Source of the DNA: an uncultured Alphaproteobacteria bacterium
GTDB lineage: Bacteria > Pseudomonadota > Alphaproteobacteria > Micavibrionales > Micavibrionaceae
NCBI GenBank assembly: GCA_937124505.1
Contig: CAKZKV010000336.1
Coordinates: 1 to 7,752, forward strand
Direction: 5' to 3'
DNA length: 7,752 bases
Made by a program: the position numbers and the translations under genes. Below the pieces are notes generated by a model. The model saw only the letters and a program-made list of their open reading frames with translations, was not told the origin of the DNA and ran no database searches. Position 1 is the first letter of the stretch. Each line of letters starts with the position of its first letter. Shown one piece after another: positions 1 through 6,126 of this stretch.

Positions 1-2832
1 CTTTGAAATAGAGTGTTCAAATTTTGGAGATGGGTAATAATTTACAATATGACGATGTGAAAATTGCGATATATCAGCCATAGTTTTTGCGCCGTATTCT
101 TTAATTGCTTTAACAATAGTGTGTCGCATTTCACCTTTTTGTTCGGTATTTATACCGTATTCAATTTGAGCATTAGGATTAAAGCCTGTAAAAAACTGTT
201 CTTCCCATTTATTGGCTTCTTTACCTATATGTTGAATGGATTTCACATGTATGTGCCGCCTTTTTGTATATCCTTTATCCAGATAATCGCCGTTCAAAAA
301 TTTCGTTTCAGGATGTAAGTGGTATTGCGCCAATGTATCCAGATACGTTTTAAATTGGCTTTTATGCAGTTTCTCTCCTGTGTTTCTATCAAAACTTTTT
401 TGAACCGCTTTTTTGTGATCTTTATCAAAAGGTGAAACTGGCTTTAATTCCTTTAAATCTGGATGCACCTGCATTGCCAAAAGAAAATTAAAAGGTCGGA
501 CGCGATCTTTATAGGATTTATTTTTATTATATTCCGCAAACCATTTTTCAAGAACGGGTGTAGTTGCCGCATAGCGGCTTATCGCGGGCATATCAAAATT
601 TTTCAATTTAGAATAATTCGGCTGTCTATTTTCTAATCCGGCTTTGATAATTTCCAACCATAAATCTTGCTGCCATGGCTGCGAGTCTTCCAGATCACCC
701 TGATCTTCTCTCTCATAAGGCGGACGTAAATGACCTAATCCGTGTGCCGATACTTTCCTTAAAATAGGATTATCCTTTTCACCCAAGTTGAAAAGCGCGT
801 ATCGTTTTGAAGATATAGCGTAGCAATAAAGCGGCTCTAATTGATCTTTATTATTGAGGCTGTAGTTATAATCTTCAATTTTTAGAAGTGGGGCTTTTTC
901 AGAGTAAGGATTAAGAGGCGTAAACCATTCCTGCACGTCACGTGCTTTTTTGTCAAACTCCTCTATGCTCATTTTATCCGGCTTTGCTAAGGCCATGCTG
1001 TCCGTATCGCAAAAAGCCCAATCTAGCCCCGCATCAGTCGCTTGCCGTTCTGTGATTGCTAACATGAGCCGCGCTGCACCTGTTATCAGTGCTGCAAGTA
1101 AAGGATGGAAAAATGATCCTGTAGCTTCAAATTTTTTCTTTTCTATTGTGTGCGGTTTGCCACTATGTCCGTAGCATAATAAATATTGCGCCTGTTTTTC
1201 TTCCTCAACATTGAGTTCTACAAAAATGCCGTAACTAGTGGCATTTGCCAGAATTTTTAAAGCGAGTTGTTGATTATATAATGCAGCTTTTTCTTGTGGT
1301 GTAGTCGTTTTAATTTTGTCCTTTACGGCGCGGCGTAGATCAATAACCCGTTTGAAAAAATCACCCTCACAGGGATCGACGGAATATTCTTTATTTCCTG
1401 CAACGCAAACAGGTTTTAGGTCATCTTGTATCGCTCTAGGCTTAAAAGAAATGGCCTGTAATATTTTAGGCGCACGGCCTGTTAATAGCTTTGCAGAGAT
1501 ACAATCCGCTAGGGTAAACCATAATGGCGTATTGCTAGATAAAAAGTTTGAACCGATTGTATATTGCGCATCACCTCCATATCTGGCACGAACGGGAAAA
1601 ATATCTTTGTCCGGCATCACCTGAACAAGAGTTGTTAATAATTGCCATGTTTCTTGCTTCTGTAAGTCATCGATTGTTACCTCATTTAGAAATTTGCGCG
1701 TTTCTTCTGTGCTATCATGCCAGTTCATGCCCTGCGCAGTCACAAAACGCCATAATCCCATGAGCGTACAGACTGTGGGATACATAGAGAGAAAATCGCA
1801 ATAGAGAACTTGTACGGAAGTTTTGCGGATATGAACTTCTGAACGTCCACCATAATAAGTACTCATAATAATGCCTATGAGGTCATCTGGAAAATCCGGT
1901 TGCATTTTTTGCCATGGTTTAACCCCCATATCCCGTAAGTAAGCTTTTCCTAAACTGGCCTCACTGTGAATATTATGCGCTTCGGTCAATTCCAATCCGT
2001 GCAATTCATAAAGGGATTGCAGGCGGTCATAACATTCCCAAGTAGTTTGCGTGTCCTGCACAGCATAATCAATATAATCAACTGTTAAAGCTGCGCCGTG
2101 TTCTTCTGTATGGTGCTTTTGCGCATTCACACCAAGAGCCTCTGCCAGTGATGCAAGTGAATAGGACTGGCTGGTTAAAGCTGCCGCCAAGGTTTTTGCA
2201 TCTATAAAAAAACCGCGCCGGACAGATTGAAATCGACCTTTTTTACGATTGCCCCTTGAGGTGCGCTGACCTTTTGTTGCTGCAAACTGAATAAAGGCAT
2301 CCCGTGATGAGACATGTTTAATTTGCACTCTGGGATGTTTTGGGTTTTCCGAGAGCTTGAATGTGAACCCGCCGCGCATGATCTTGTTATAAGGCGTACC
2401 CCGTGCGGGCGCATGATCTATCGCAAGGCGGGATATATCAAAAGGTAGGTTAAATCCTACTATACTGGCGCGGTATGCATAACCAACGCCGTAAAATATC
2501 TCCTCAATAAAGTCCTGAACTGTTACTAACTTTAATTCATGTTTGCAGACATAGTCTTGCAATGTCGTCTGGTCTGCCTGATTAAGAGTTTCAGGATCAT
2601 AAAAAACACCTGCCTCTATAAGATCACTACTTTTACGAATTTGATACGTACCAAAGCGAAGTTTTTGAGATGCATCATTTGTTGTTTCCGTATCAAAAAT
2701 GAGAGTCCATTCAGACGGGGACGGACGCCTCTTTTGTTTCGTCTTTTTATTAGATGGTGGTGGTTTTTTACCGCTTTTACAAACATAGGCACGAACGGCG
2801 ATAGGCAAATACTCTTCTTCGGGAACACTCAT
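1..2832 (-). CDS. Family B DNA polymerase with 3'-5' exonuclease, C-terminus cut by window edge
   Basis: DNA-dependent DNA polymerase, presumably replicating the element. The reading frame is open for 944 codons from ATG at 2832 to the left edge, with no stop. Exonuclease motifs: ExoI DTET (D47, E49), ExoII NLPFD (N128, D132), ExoIII YAVQD (Y256, D260). A YYGG motif at 326-329 links the exonuclease and polymerase domains. Polymerase motif A is DFLSMYPT (D346), motif B KILANATSYG (K526, Y534), motif C CDTDS (D609, D611), followed by an SKRY motif at 676-679. All catalytic residues are present, so it should be active. Motif B reads NATSYG, one residue longer than the usual NSxYG. The A-to-B distance (180 residues) suggests insertions, but I cannot tell a protein-primed from an RNA-primed enzyme. 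More than 330 residues follow motif C, including a possible helix-turn-helix near 904-930. The start overlaps the HNH stop as ATGA, implying translational coupling; no strong Shine-Dalgarno is seen. Confidence 0.95.
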   Translation of the reverse strand, partial: MSVPEEEYLPIAVRAYVCKSGKKPPPSNKKTKQKRRPSPSEWTLIFDTETTNDASQKLRFGTYQIRKSSDLIEAGVFYDPETLNQADQTTLQDYVCKHELKLVTVQDFIEEIFYGVGYAYRASIVGFNLPFDISRLAIDHAPARGTPYNKIMRGGFTFKLSENPKHPRVQIKHVSSRDAFIQFAATKGQRTSRGNRKKGRFQSVRRGFFIDAKTLAAALTSQSYSLASLAEALGVNAQKHHTEEHGAALTVDYIDYAVQDTQTTWECYDRLQSLYELHGLELTEAHNIHSEASLGKAYLRDMGVKPWQKMQPDFPDDLIGIIMSTYYGGRSEVHIRKTSVQVLYCDFLSMYPTVCTLMGLWRFVTAQGMNWHDSTEETRKFLNEVTIDDLQKQETWQLLTTLVQVMPDKDIFPVRARYGGDAQYTIGSNFLSSNTPLWFTLADCISAKLLTGRAPKILQAISFKPRAIQDDLKPVCVAGNKEYSVDPCEGDFFKRVIDLRRAVKDKIKTTTPQEKAALYNQQLALKILANATSYGIFVELNVEEEKQAQYLLCYGHSGKPHTIEKKKFEATGSFFHPLLAALITGAARLMLAITERQATDAGLDWAFCDTDSMALAKPDKMSIEEFDKKARDVQEWFTPLNPYSEKAPLLKIEDYNYSLNNKDQLEPLYCYAISSKRYALFNLGEKDNPILRKVSAHGLGHLRPPYEREDQGDLEDSQPWQQDLWLEIIKAGLENRQPNYSKLKNFDMPAISRYAATTPVLEKWFAEYNKNKSYKDRVRPFNFLLAMQVHPDLKELKPVSPFDKDHKKAVQKSFDRNTGEKLHKSQFKTYLDTLAQYHLHPETKFLNGDYLDKGYTKRRHIHVKSIQHIGKEANKWEEQFFTGFNPNAQIEYGINTEQKGEMRHTIVKAIKEYGAKTMADISQFSHRHIVNYYPSPKFEHSISK

Positions 2833-3182
2833 GCCTTGCCCGCAGAATCTTTTGCCGCCTGAATGAGTTGCAATCCATATTCTCGTAACCTTTCAACAAG
2901 CAGGGCAAAAAAATCTGCCAGTCCTATTAGCATGTGACCTATCGTTTCTAAAGATGTAGGAGGTTGTGATATTTGTTTTGGATGATCATTTTGATCGTCA
3001 CTCAATTTGCGGTGACAGTTCCGGCAAATATTACAGAGGTCATTACTATAATCTTTTCCAGCAATGTGGTGTTGCTCTAAACATTGCCATGAGTCTTCCC
3101 CGCATATCACACATACCGGATGATTGTTGCCCAATTTTTCGAGACGGTTTTGTTTGCGAGTTTCTTTTGCTTTATCATTCAT
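2829..3182 (-). CDS. Small HNH-type nuclease domain protein
   Basis: Protein of 117 residues with a zinc-binding HNH (ββα-metal) fold: CVIC (C24, C27), then HH (H38, H39), then CNICRNCH (C50, N51, C53, C56, H57). C24/C27 and C53/C56 would hold structural zinc. One of H38/H39 with N51 and H57 would form the metal-dependent nickase or endonuclease site. The N-terminus (1-20) is lysine- and arginine-rich. The C-terminal half (about 75-112) is a predicted amphipathic-to-hydrophobic helix rich in L, I, F and A, perhaps for oligomerisation. A strong Shine-Dalgarno (AAGGAG) lies 7 bases upstream of the ATG. The stop overlaps the polymerase start, and the HTH gene ends 15 bases before it. HNH genes are regular casposon cargo and here probably act with Cas1 or PolB; the exact substrate is unknown. 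Confidence 0.85.
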   Translation of the reverse strand: MNDKAKETRKQNRLEKLGNNHPVCVICGEDSWQCLEQHHIAGKDYSNDLCNICRNCHRKLSDDQNDHPKQISQPPTSLETIGHMLIGLADFFALLVERLREYGLQLIQAAKDSAGKA

Positions 3183-3189
3183 ACTCTTT

Positions 3190-3195
3190 CTCCTT
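3190..3195 (-). promoter_or_regulatory. Shine-Dalgarno of the HNH gene
   Basis: Reads AAGGAG on the minus strand, 7 bases before the ATG at 3182. It supports this start and lies directly after the HTH gene's TAA (3200-3198), so HTH and HNH are read from one transcript. Confidence 0.8.
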
Positions 3196-3197
3196 CT

Positions 3198-3776
3198 TTA
3201 AATGATGATGCGGTAAATTTGTTCAAAAGTTTCACTGCCGCTTGCAGCAATGCGATAGAGCGCGTTCGGACTTGTTTCAAAAAGATATTTTTTATCGCGA
3301 CTATCTTTGACAGACTTGCCGATAAACGGCTCTAAATGTGAAGGATCATTGCTTCTCAAAAATCGTCTGACCGCCGCCATATAACGGCCTAATTTGGAGG
3401 CATAGTTAAACCTTCCTATTGTGATAGAAAGTGCCTCGCCGTCACTATATATAAGCATTTGACGGGGTAAGTTAGCTTTAACCGCCCATCTTCCGCCTTT
3501 CTTGCGGATTAATCCTTTTTCTTTAGCTTGATTACGCAAACGATCAGGCGAAACACGGATTTCTTTGGCGGCCTCTGTCAGATTTTTACCTTTGCGCAAG
3601 GCTTGCAAGCTGATTTGAAATTTCTTATCCTCAATCGGACGTGGTTTTTTGACCGTCTTCTCGCCCGCCTTGGGATGTCCCCGCGCTTGTGAGAGCGTCA
3701 ATCCTTTTGCAAGCCCGCGTTCAATCCGCCGCCGATACTCAGCTTTGTAATCACGTTTCTTTTTTGTTTTTGTCAT
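3198..3776 (-). CDS. Basic helix-turn-helix DNA-binding protein
   Basis: Protein of 192 residues, strongly basic at the N-terminus (TKTKKKRDYKAEYRRR). The segment RGLAKGLTLSQARGHPKAGE (20-39) is one I recall from many bacterial mobile-element proteins; this was not checked. A helix-turn-helix spans about 65-91, with NLTEAAKEIRVSPDRLRNQA as the two helices and RLRNQAKEKG as the likely recognition helix. It is followed by a basic wing-like stretch (RKKGGRW). The C-terminal half (105-192) has strands and an arginine-rich helix (about 129-141) of unknown role. It could bind the element's ends, regulate the operon or help Cas1 choose its target. Translation starts at ATG 3776 after an AAAGGA site. 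It leads the HTH-HNH-PolB operon. No family name is claimed. Confidence 0.8.
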   Translation of the reverse strand: MTKTKKKRDYKAEYRRRIERGLAKGLTLSQARGHPKAGEKTVKKPRPIEDKKFQISLQALRKGKNLTEAAKEIRVSPDRLRNQAKEKGLIRKKGGRWAVKANLPRQMLIYSDGEALSITIGRFNYASKLGRYMAAVRRFLRSNDPSHLEPFIGKSVKDSRDKKYLFETSPNALYRIAASGSETFEQIYRIII

Positions 3777-3782
3777 ATCTTT

Positions 3783-3788
3783 TCCTTT
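3783..3788 (-). promoter_or_regulatory. Shine-Dalgarno of the HTH gene
   Basis: AAAGGA on the minus strand, 6 bases before the ATG at 3776. It fixes the start of the HTH protein. Confidence 0.7.
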
Positions 3789-3800
3789 CGTTATTTAACG
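3789..3800. repeat. Short palindrome upstream of the HTH gene
   Basis: CGTTATTTAACG is an inverted repeat with 5-base arms (CGTTA/TAACG) around TT. It touches the Shine-Dalgarno of the HTH gene. A bound regulator or an RNA hairpin here would block translation or transcription; autoregulation by the HTH protein is a guess. Confidence 0.4.
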
Positions 3801-3835
3801 AATCAAAGATATGTCAGGCGCGAAACTACATATAT

Positions 3836-3884
3836 AACTATAAATAAATCAATGGTTTATAGTTTATAGACTAATTTATAGACT
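3836..3884. repeat. A+T-rich repeat cluster, TTTATAG direct and inverted copies
   Basis: TTTATAG occurs three times in direct orientation (3856-3862, 3863-3869, 3875-3881) and once inverted (3838-3844). The last two direct copies share ten bases, TTTATAGACT. AACTATAAA (3836-3844) and TTTATAGTT (3856-3864) form a perfect 9-base inverted repeat with an 11-base spacer. The cluster covers the stop codon of the 279-residue gene and most of the 94-base gap before the HTH gene. It has no U-tract of terminator type. It may be an operator, a set of binding sites for an element protein, or an origin-like region; function is inferred only from the arrangement. Confidence 0.55.
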
Positions 3885-4710
3885 TTTTATCTTCTCGAAA
3901 AATATGCCCTAAATATTTGGTAATAGTCTTGTAATTTGCTCCCTTGGCAGTACTGGAGTTGCAAATTTGTTTGTAAGTTTCTTGGATTAGCTTTCTTTGT
4001 GCATACAACGACGTACTAAAATCAATTTCACCCTGATTTTTCAAAAGTTCATAAGTGGCAATGAGGTCTTCACCGCTGCTTGGACGTCCAGGGTCTCTGT
4101 ATTCTATTTCTACTTTAGGAATGACAATTTCTTTCGTGCCGCTGGAGTTACTATCTGTGTTCTTGATTATATTCCAACGATAATAATCGGTTAGAACCTC
4201 GATAATGTCCGTTCTTACAAGAACTTGCTCTGAAATATTGATATGGGAATTTGCTTTATAGGGGAAATCTTCACTTTGACCTGCACGAACTGTGTGTGTT
4301 TCGGAAAGGTAATATAAAGCGTCCAGAACATCGCTGTCAGGCGCATCAGTAACTTTTAGCAAATCTTCTCGTGTTATGCTGTCATCTAAATGCTCTTTGT
4401 AAAGAGGAGCGAGCCGATCATATATTTCAGACATGAGCTGCAATAATTTATCTGCGTTAATCAGCGGCAAGGCATAGGGGCGGATAAAATAATATTGCTT
4501 TGTATCTATTGTTTTGGTCTTGATAAACTGAATTTCATGTTCCAGATATTCAAGACATTTCATCTGATCAGGATGATTGGCACGATATCGCTTTCTTTCG
4601 ATAGATGGAGGACAACCTTTTAATTCTGAGAACAAACTGCCCAAACAATCAATATTATCCCGCCCTAGAATTTCTAAGGTCTTTTCAATATCTCCAGAAA
4701 AGTCTGTCAT
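3871..4710 (-). CDS. Unrecognised protein with probable winged helix, 279 residues
   Basis: I do not recognise this family. The frame can be opened at a TTG at 4776, but the only ATG near the start is at 4710, preceded by a weak AGGGA, so I choose 279 residues. The middle (about 111-165) looks like a winged helix: helices around TREDLLKV and DSDVLDALYYLSE, then a hairpin ending in ANSHINIS. The C-terminal part begins with RDPGRPSSGEDLI (206-218) and ends in a helical segment with NYKTITKYLGHIFRE (259-273). That layout resembles, from memory, C-terminal domains of alphaproteobacterial phage and plasmid proteins. No signal peptide, membrane segment or enzyme motif is seen. It lies between cas1 (93 bases upstream) and the HTH gene (94 bases downstream), so a role as accessory DNA-binding subunit or regulator of the element is plausible but unproven. 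Confidence 0.75.
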   Translation of the reverse strand: MTDFSGDIEKTLEILGRDNIDCLGSLFSELKGCPPSIERKRYRANHPDQMKCLEYLEHEIQFIKTKTIDTKQYYFIRPYALPLINADKLLQLMSEIYDRLAPLYKEHLDDSITREDLLKVTDAPDSDVLDALYYLSETHTVRAGQSEDFPYKANSHINISEQVLVRTDIIEVLTDYYRWNIIKNTDSNSSGTKEIVIPKVEIEYRDPGRPSSGEDLIATYELLKNQGEIDFSTSLYAQRKLIQETYKQICNSSTAKGANYKTITKYLGHIFREDKKSIN

Positions 4711-4803
4711 TAATGCGTATCCCTGTTTTCTACAATCAAGTTTAATAAAAAGGAAACAGACGGGATTAAAAAGCAAAAAAACGCGAAAAGTTGAAATTTT
4801 AAC
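4711..4803 (-). other. A+T-rich gap between cas1 and the 279-residue gene
   Basis: The 93 bases hold no gene. On the minus strand a weak inverted repeat (AAGTT...AACTT, about 4789-4806) overlaps the cas1 stop, followed shortly by runs of T, which could weakly terminate cas1 transcription. No convincing promoter is seen for the next gene. Confidence 0.3.
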
Positions 4804-5934
4804 TTATTTCTTGCCTAACATCTTCCTGATATTTTTAAGCGTAATCGTTTGGATATTAGGAATATCTTGCACGACTTTAACAACATAGCGTGCAAATTGC
4901 GGATGCAGACGCACAACACCATTTTTATTCAGAATAAAATCATCCGGCGCGAATGTGTGAGACGTAATAAACTCCAGAACTTTTAAGTCCATAATAGGGC
5001 GCACTGGCTCCATCAGGTCAAACACAAGGCACTGACGATCACTTTTGAATTTGGAATGCATAAAGCCAATCGTTGGATCAAGCCCCTGTGTCAGAATAAT
5101 TCCCCTTACTTCACTCTCAAGCACCCCATAAGCATAGTTTAAAATAGCATTCATAGGATGAAGTGCGAATTGGTTGCTTTTGCTTGTGCCAATCCGCGAT
5201 CCGACTTGCATCCATTCCGGCGGAATAGGTTTGCTGTTTAATCCTCGCCATTTAAGATTGATTGTATACCAATACCGAAAGTAAGCCGCCGCAGCGATAG
5301 CCTCAGTTGCCATCAGATATTGATAATCAGTTGGTGGCGTTTTAATCAAAGACTGGAGCTGATTATCTATCTTTTCAAGAATTTCTTGTCCATACTCATC
5401 GTGACCGCCTACTTTTTTAATGACATCACAGGAATGTTGTATTTTTTCCTGTATCAACCATTTAGCAAACTGAAAGCCTTGTGCGGTATTCCTGATATCA
5501 AGTTGGCGGGACACAATTTCAGGGTTTGCAGAATAGTCTGATACACTCGTGCAGCCAACCTCCCCCCGCCAATTAATCTGCACTAAAGGTACGCCTTGTT
5601 CAGACAGCCATTCCAGCGCATCAAACGTAATAGCACCATCACCATCTAAAATAACAATACGGGAAGGGAGTTGTCGATCTCTTGGAAAGAAACGATATTC
5701 TTCTCGTTTTTGCGGATAGTGCGTGAAACCACATTTAATAAGCAATGAGCCTCGGTCAATATTGAGCTTGATACCATGACCACTTAGCACTAAAGGCTTA
5801 TGAATGATCCGGCGTTTACGAGCTTTATATTGTGGCACAGGATTAACTCTTTTTTCCCAAAAATCGCCACGCTTTGACCATAGATCAATGTCATTTGTAT
5901 CAGAAATATCTTCTTTTTTCTGTGCTAACCCCAT
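4804..5934 (-). CDS. cas1: Solo Cas1 integrase (putative casposase)
   Basis: Cas1-family DNA integrase of 376 residues. A charged N-terminal extension (1-45) precedes the β-sheet domain (about 46-125: PLVLSGHGIKLNI, SRIVILDGDGAITFDALEWL, VPLVQINWRGEV). The helical catalytic domain contains E211 (ATEAIAAAAYFRYW), the helix HPMNAILNYAYGVLESEV (259-276), H293 (IGFMHS), and D306 with E309 (FDLMEPVRP). These match the metal-binding E/H/D-E set of active Cas1. The length is near that of CRISPR Cas1 (about 330) plus the N-terminal extension. I see no added C-terminal HTH as found in some archaeal casposases. There is no Cas2 in the window. With PolB and HNH genes downstream, the likely role is to cut and join the element's ends to target DNA instead of acquiring spacers. 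ATG 5934 is the only plausible start (in-frame stop at 5943). It lacks a Shine-Dalgarno, so leaderless translation is possible. Confidence 0.93.
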   Translation of the reverse strand: MGLAQKKEDISDTNDIDLWSKRGDFWEKRVNPVPQYKARKRRIIHKPLVLSGHGIKLNIDRGSLLIKCGFTHYPQKREEYRFFPRDRQLPSRIVILDGDGAITFDALEWLSEQGVPLVQINWRGEVGCTSVSDYSANPEIVSRQLDIRNTAQGFQFAKWLIQEKIQHSCDVIKKVGGHDEYGQEILEKIDNQLQSLIKTPPTDYQYLMATEAIAAAAYFRYWYTINLKWRGLNSKPIPPEWMQVGSRIGTSKSNQFALHPMNAILNYAYGVLESEVRGIILTQGLDPTIGFMHSKFKSDRQCLVFDLMEPVRPIMDLKVLEFITSHTFAPDDFILNKNGVVRLHPQFARYVVKVVQDIPNIQTITLKNIRKMLGKK

Positions 5935-5935
5935 A

Positions 5936-5955
5936 GCTAATTATTAGCATTTTTC
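5936..5955 (-). promoter_or_regulatory. Palindrome and possible extended -10 promoter of cas1
   Basis: GCTAATAATTAGC (5936-5948, minus strand) is a perfect palindrome with 6-base arms around one base, ending one base before the cas1 ATG. With the TG before it, the stretch reads TGCTAATAAT, similar to an extended -10 element. That would start RNA almost at the ATG and explain the missing Shine-Dalgarno. No good -35 box is seen. The palindrome may alternatively be an operator. Confidence 0.35.
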
Positions 5956-5990
5956 AGAGTCCTACACTACCCGTAATCCGATTTTCCCCA

Positions 5991-6025
5991 ATAAAAACAA
6001 CCGCCTTCGATGTAAGGGCGGTTGT
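5991..6025 (-). terminator. Intrinsic terminator, minus strand
   Basis: Arms ACAACCGCC (5997-6005) and GGCGGTTGT (6017-6025) pair perfectly over 9 bases with an 11-base loop. On the minus strand the hairpin is followed by TTTTTAT. It ends transcription coming from the autotransporter and insulates cas1, so cas1 needs its own promoter between here and 5934. Confidence 0.85.
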
Positions 6026-6085
6026 CTTGTTTATTCCGGTTAGTGTGGTCAAAAAAGTGGAACTCTTTTCCCTTTCACTATACCC

Positions 6086-6105
6086 CCCCGCCAAAGCGGG
6101 GTTTT
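6086..6105 (+). terminator. G+C hairpin with T-run on the plus strand
   Basis: CCCCGC (6086-6091) and GCGGGG (6096-6101) form a 6-base stem with loop CAAA, followed by TTTT on the plus strand. On the minus strand it lies about 25 bases after the autotransporter stop but lacks a following T-run, so it may only protect the 3' end there. It works best as a terminator for plus-strand RNA, although no plus-strand gene is visible. Confidence 0.6.
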
Positions 6106-6126
6106 CTGTTCTTTATTTCAATCAAA

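Larger units (their letters stand above)
1..5990. mobile_element. Putative casposon-like element (Cas1-PolB-HNH-HTH), left part missing
   Basis: Five co-directional minus-strand genes encode a solo Cas1, an unknown winged-helix-like protein, a helix-turn-helix protein, an HNH nuclease and a family B DNA polymerase. Known: casposons are defined by Cas1 used as transposase together with their own PolB, commonly with HNH nuclease and HTH genes, bounded by terminal inverted repeats and target duplications. Seen here: no cas2, no effector genes and no CRISPR array. The right boundary must lie between the cas1 start (5934) and the autotransporter stop (6127). I place it nominally before the host-side terminator, but the exact base is not determined. 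The left boundary is outside the window, so repeats cannot be matched. The alternative is a genomic island or plasmid-like element using a domesticated Cas1. The gene content is solid; the name casposon is inference. Confidence 0.68.

Noticed and set aside
950..1763. Several plus-strand frames opposite the polymerase gene
   Set aside because: They are antisense to PolB motifs A to C, which are intact on the minus strand, and show no domain or ribosome site.
2829..3182. Small gene as a Cas2 candidate
   Set aside because: It has zinc-finger cysteines and HNH histidines, not the ferredoxin-like Cas2 pattern.
4711..4776. TTG start giving 22 extra residues to the 279-residue protein
   Set aside because: TTG with a hydrophobic, low-complexity A+T-rich leader and no good ribosome site; the ATG at 4710 is more likely.
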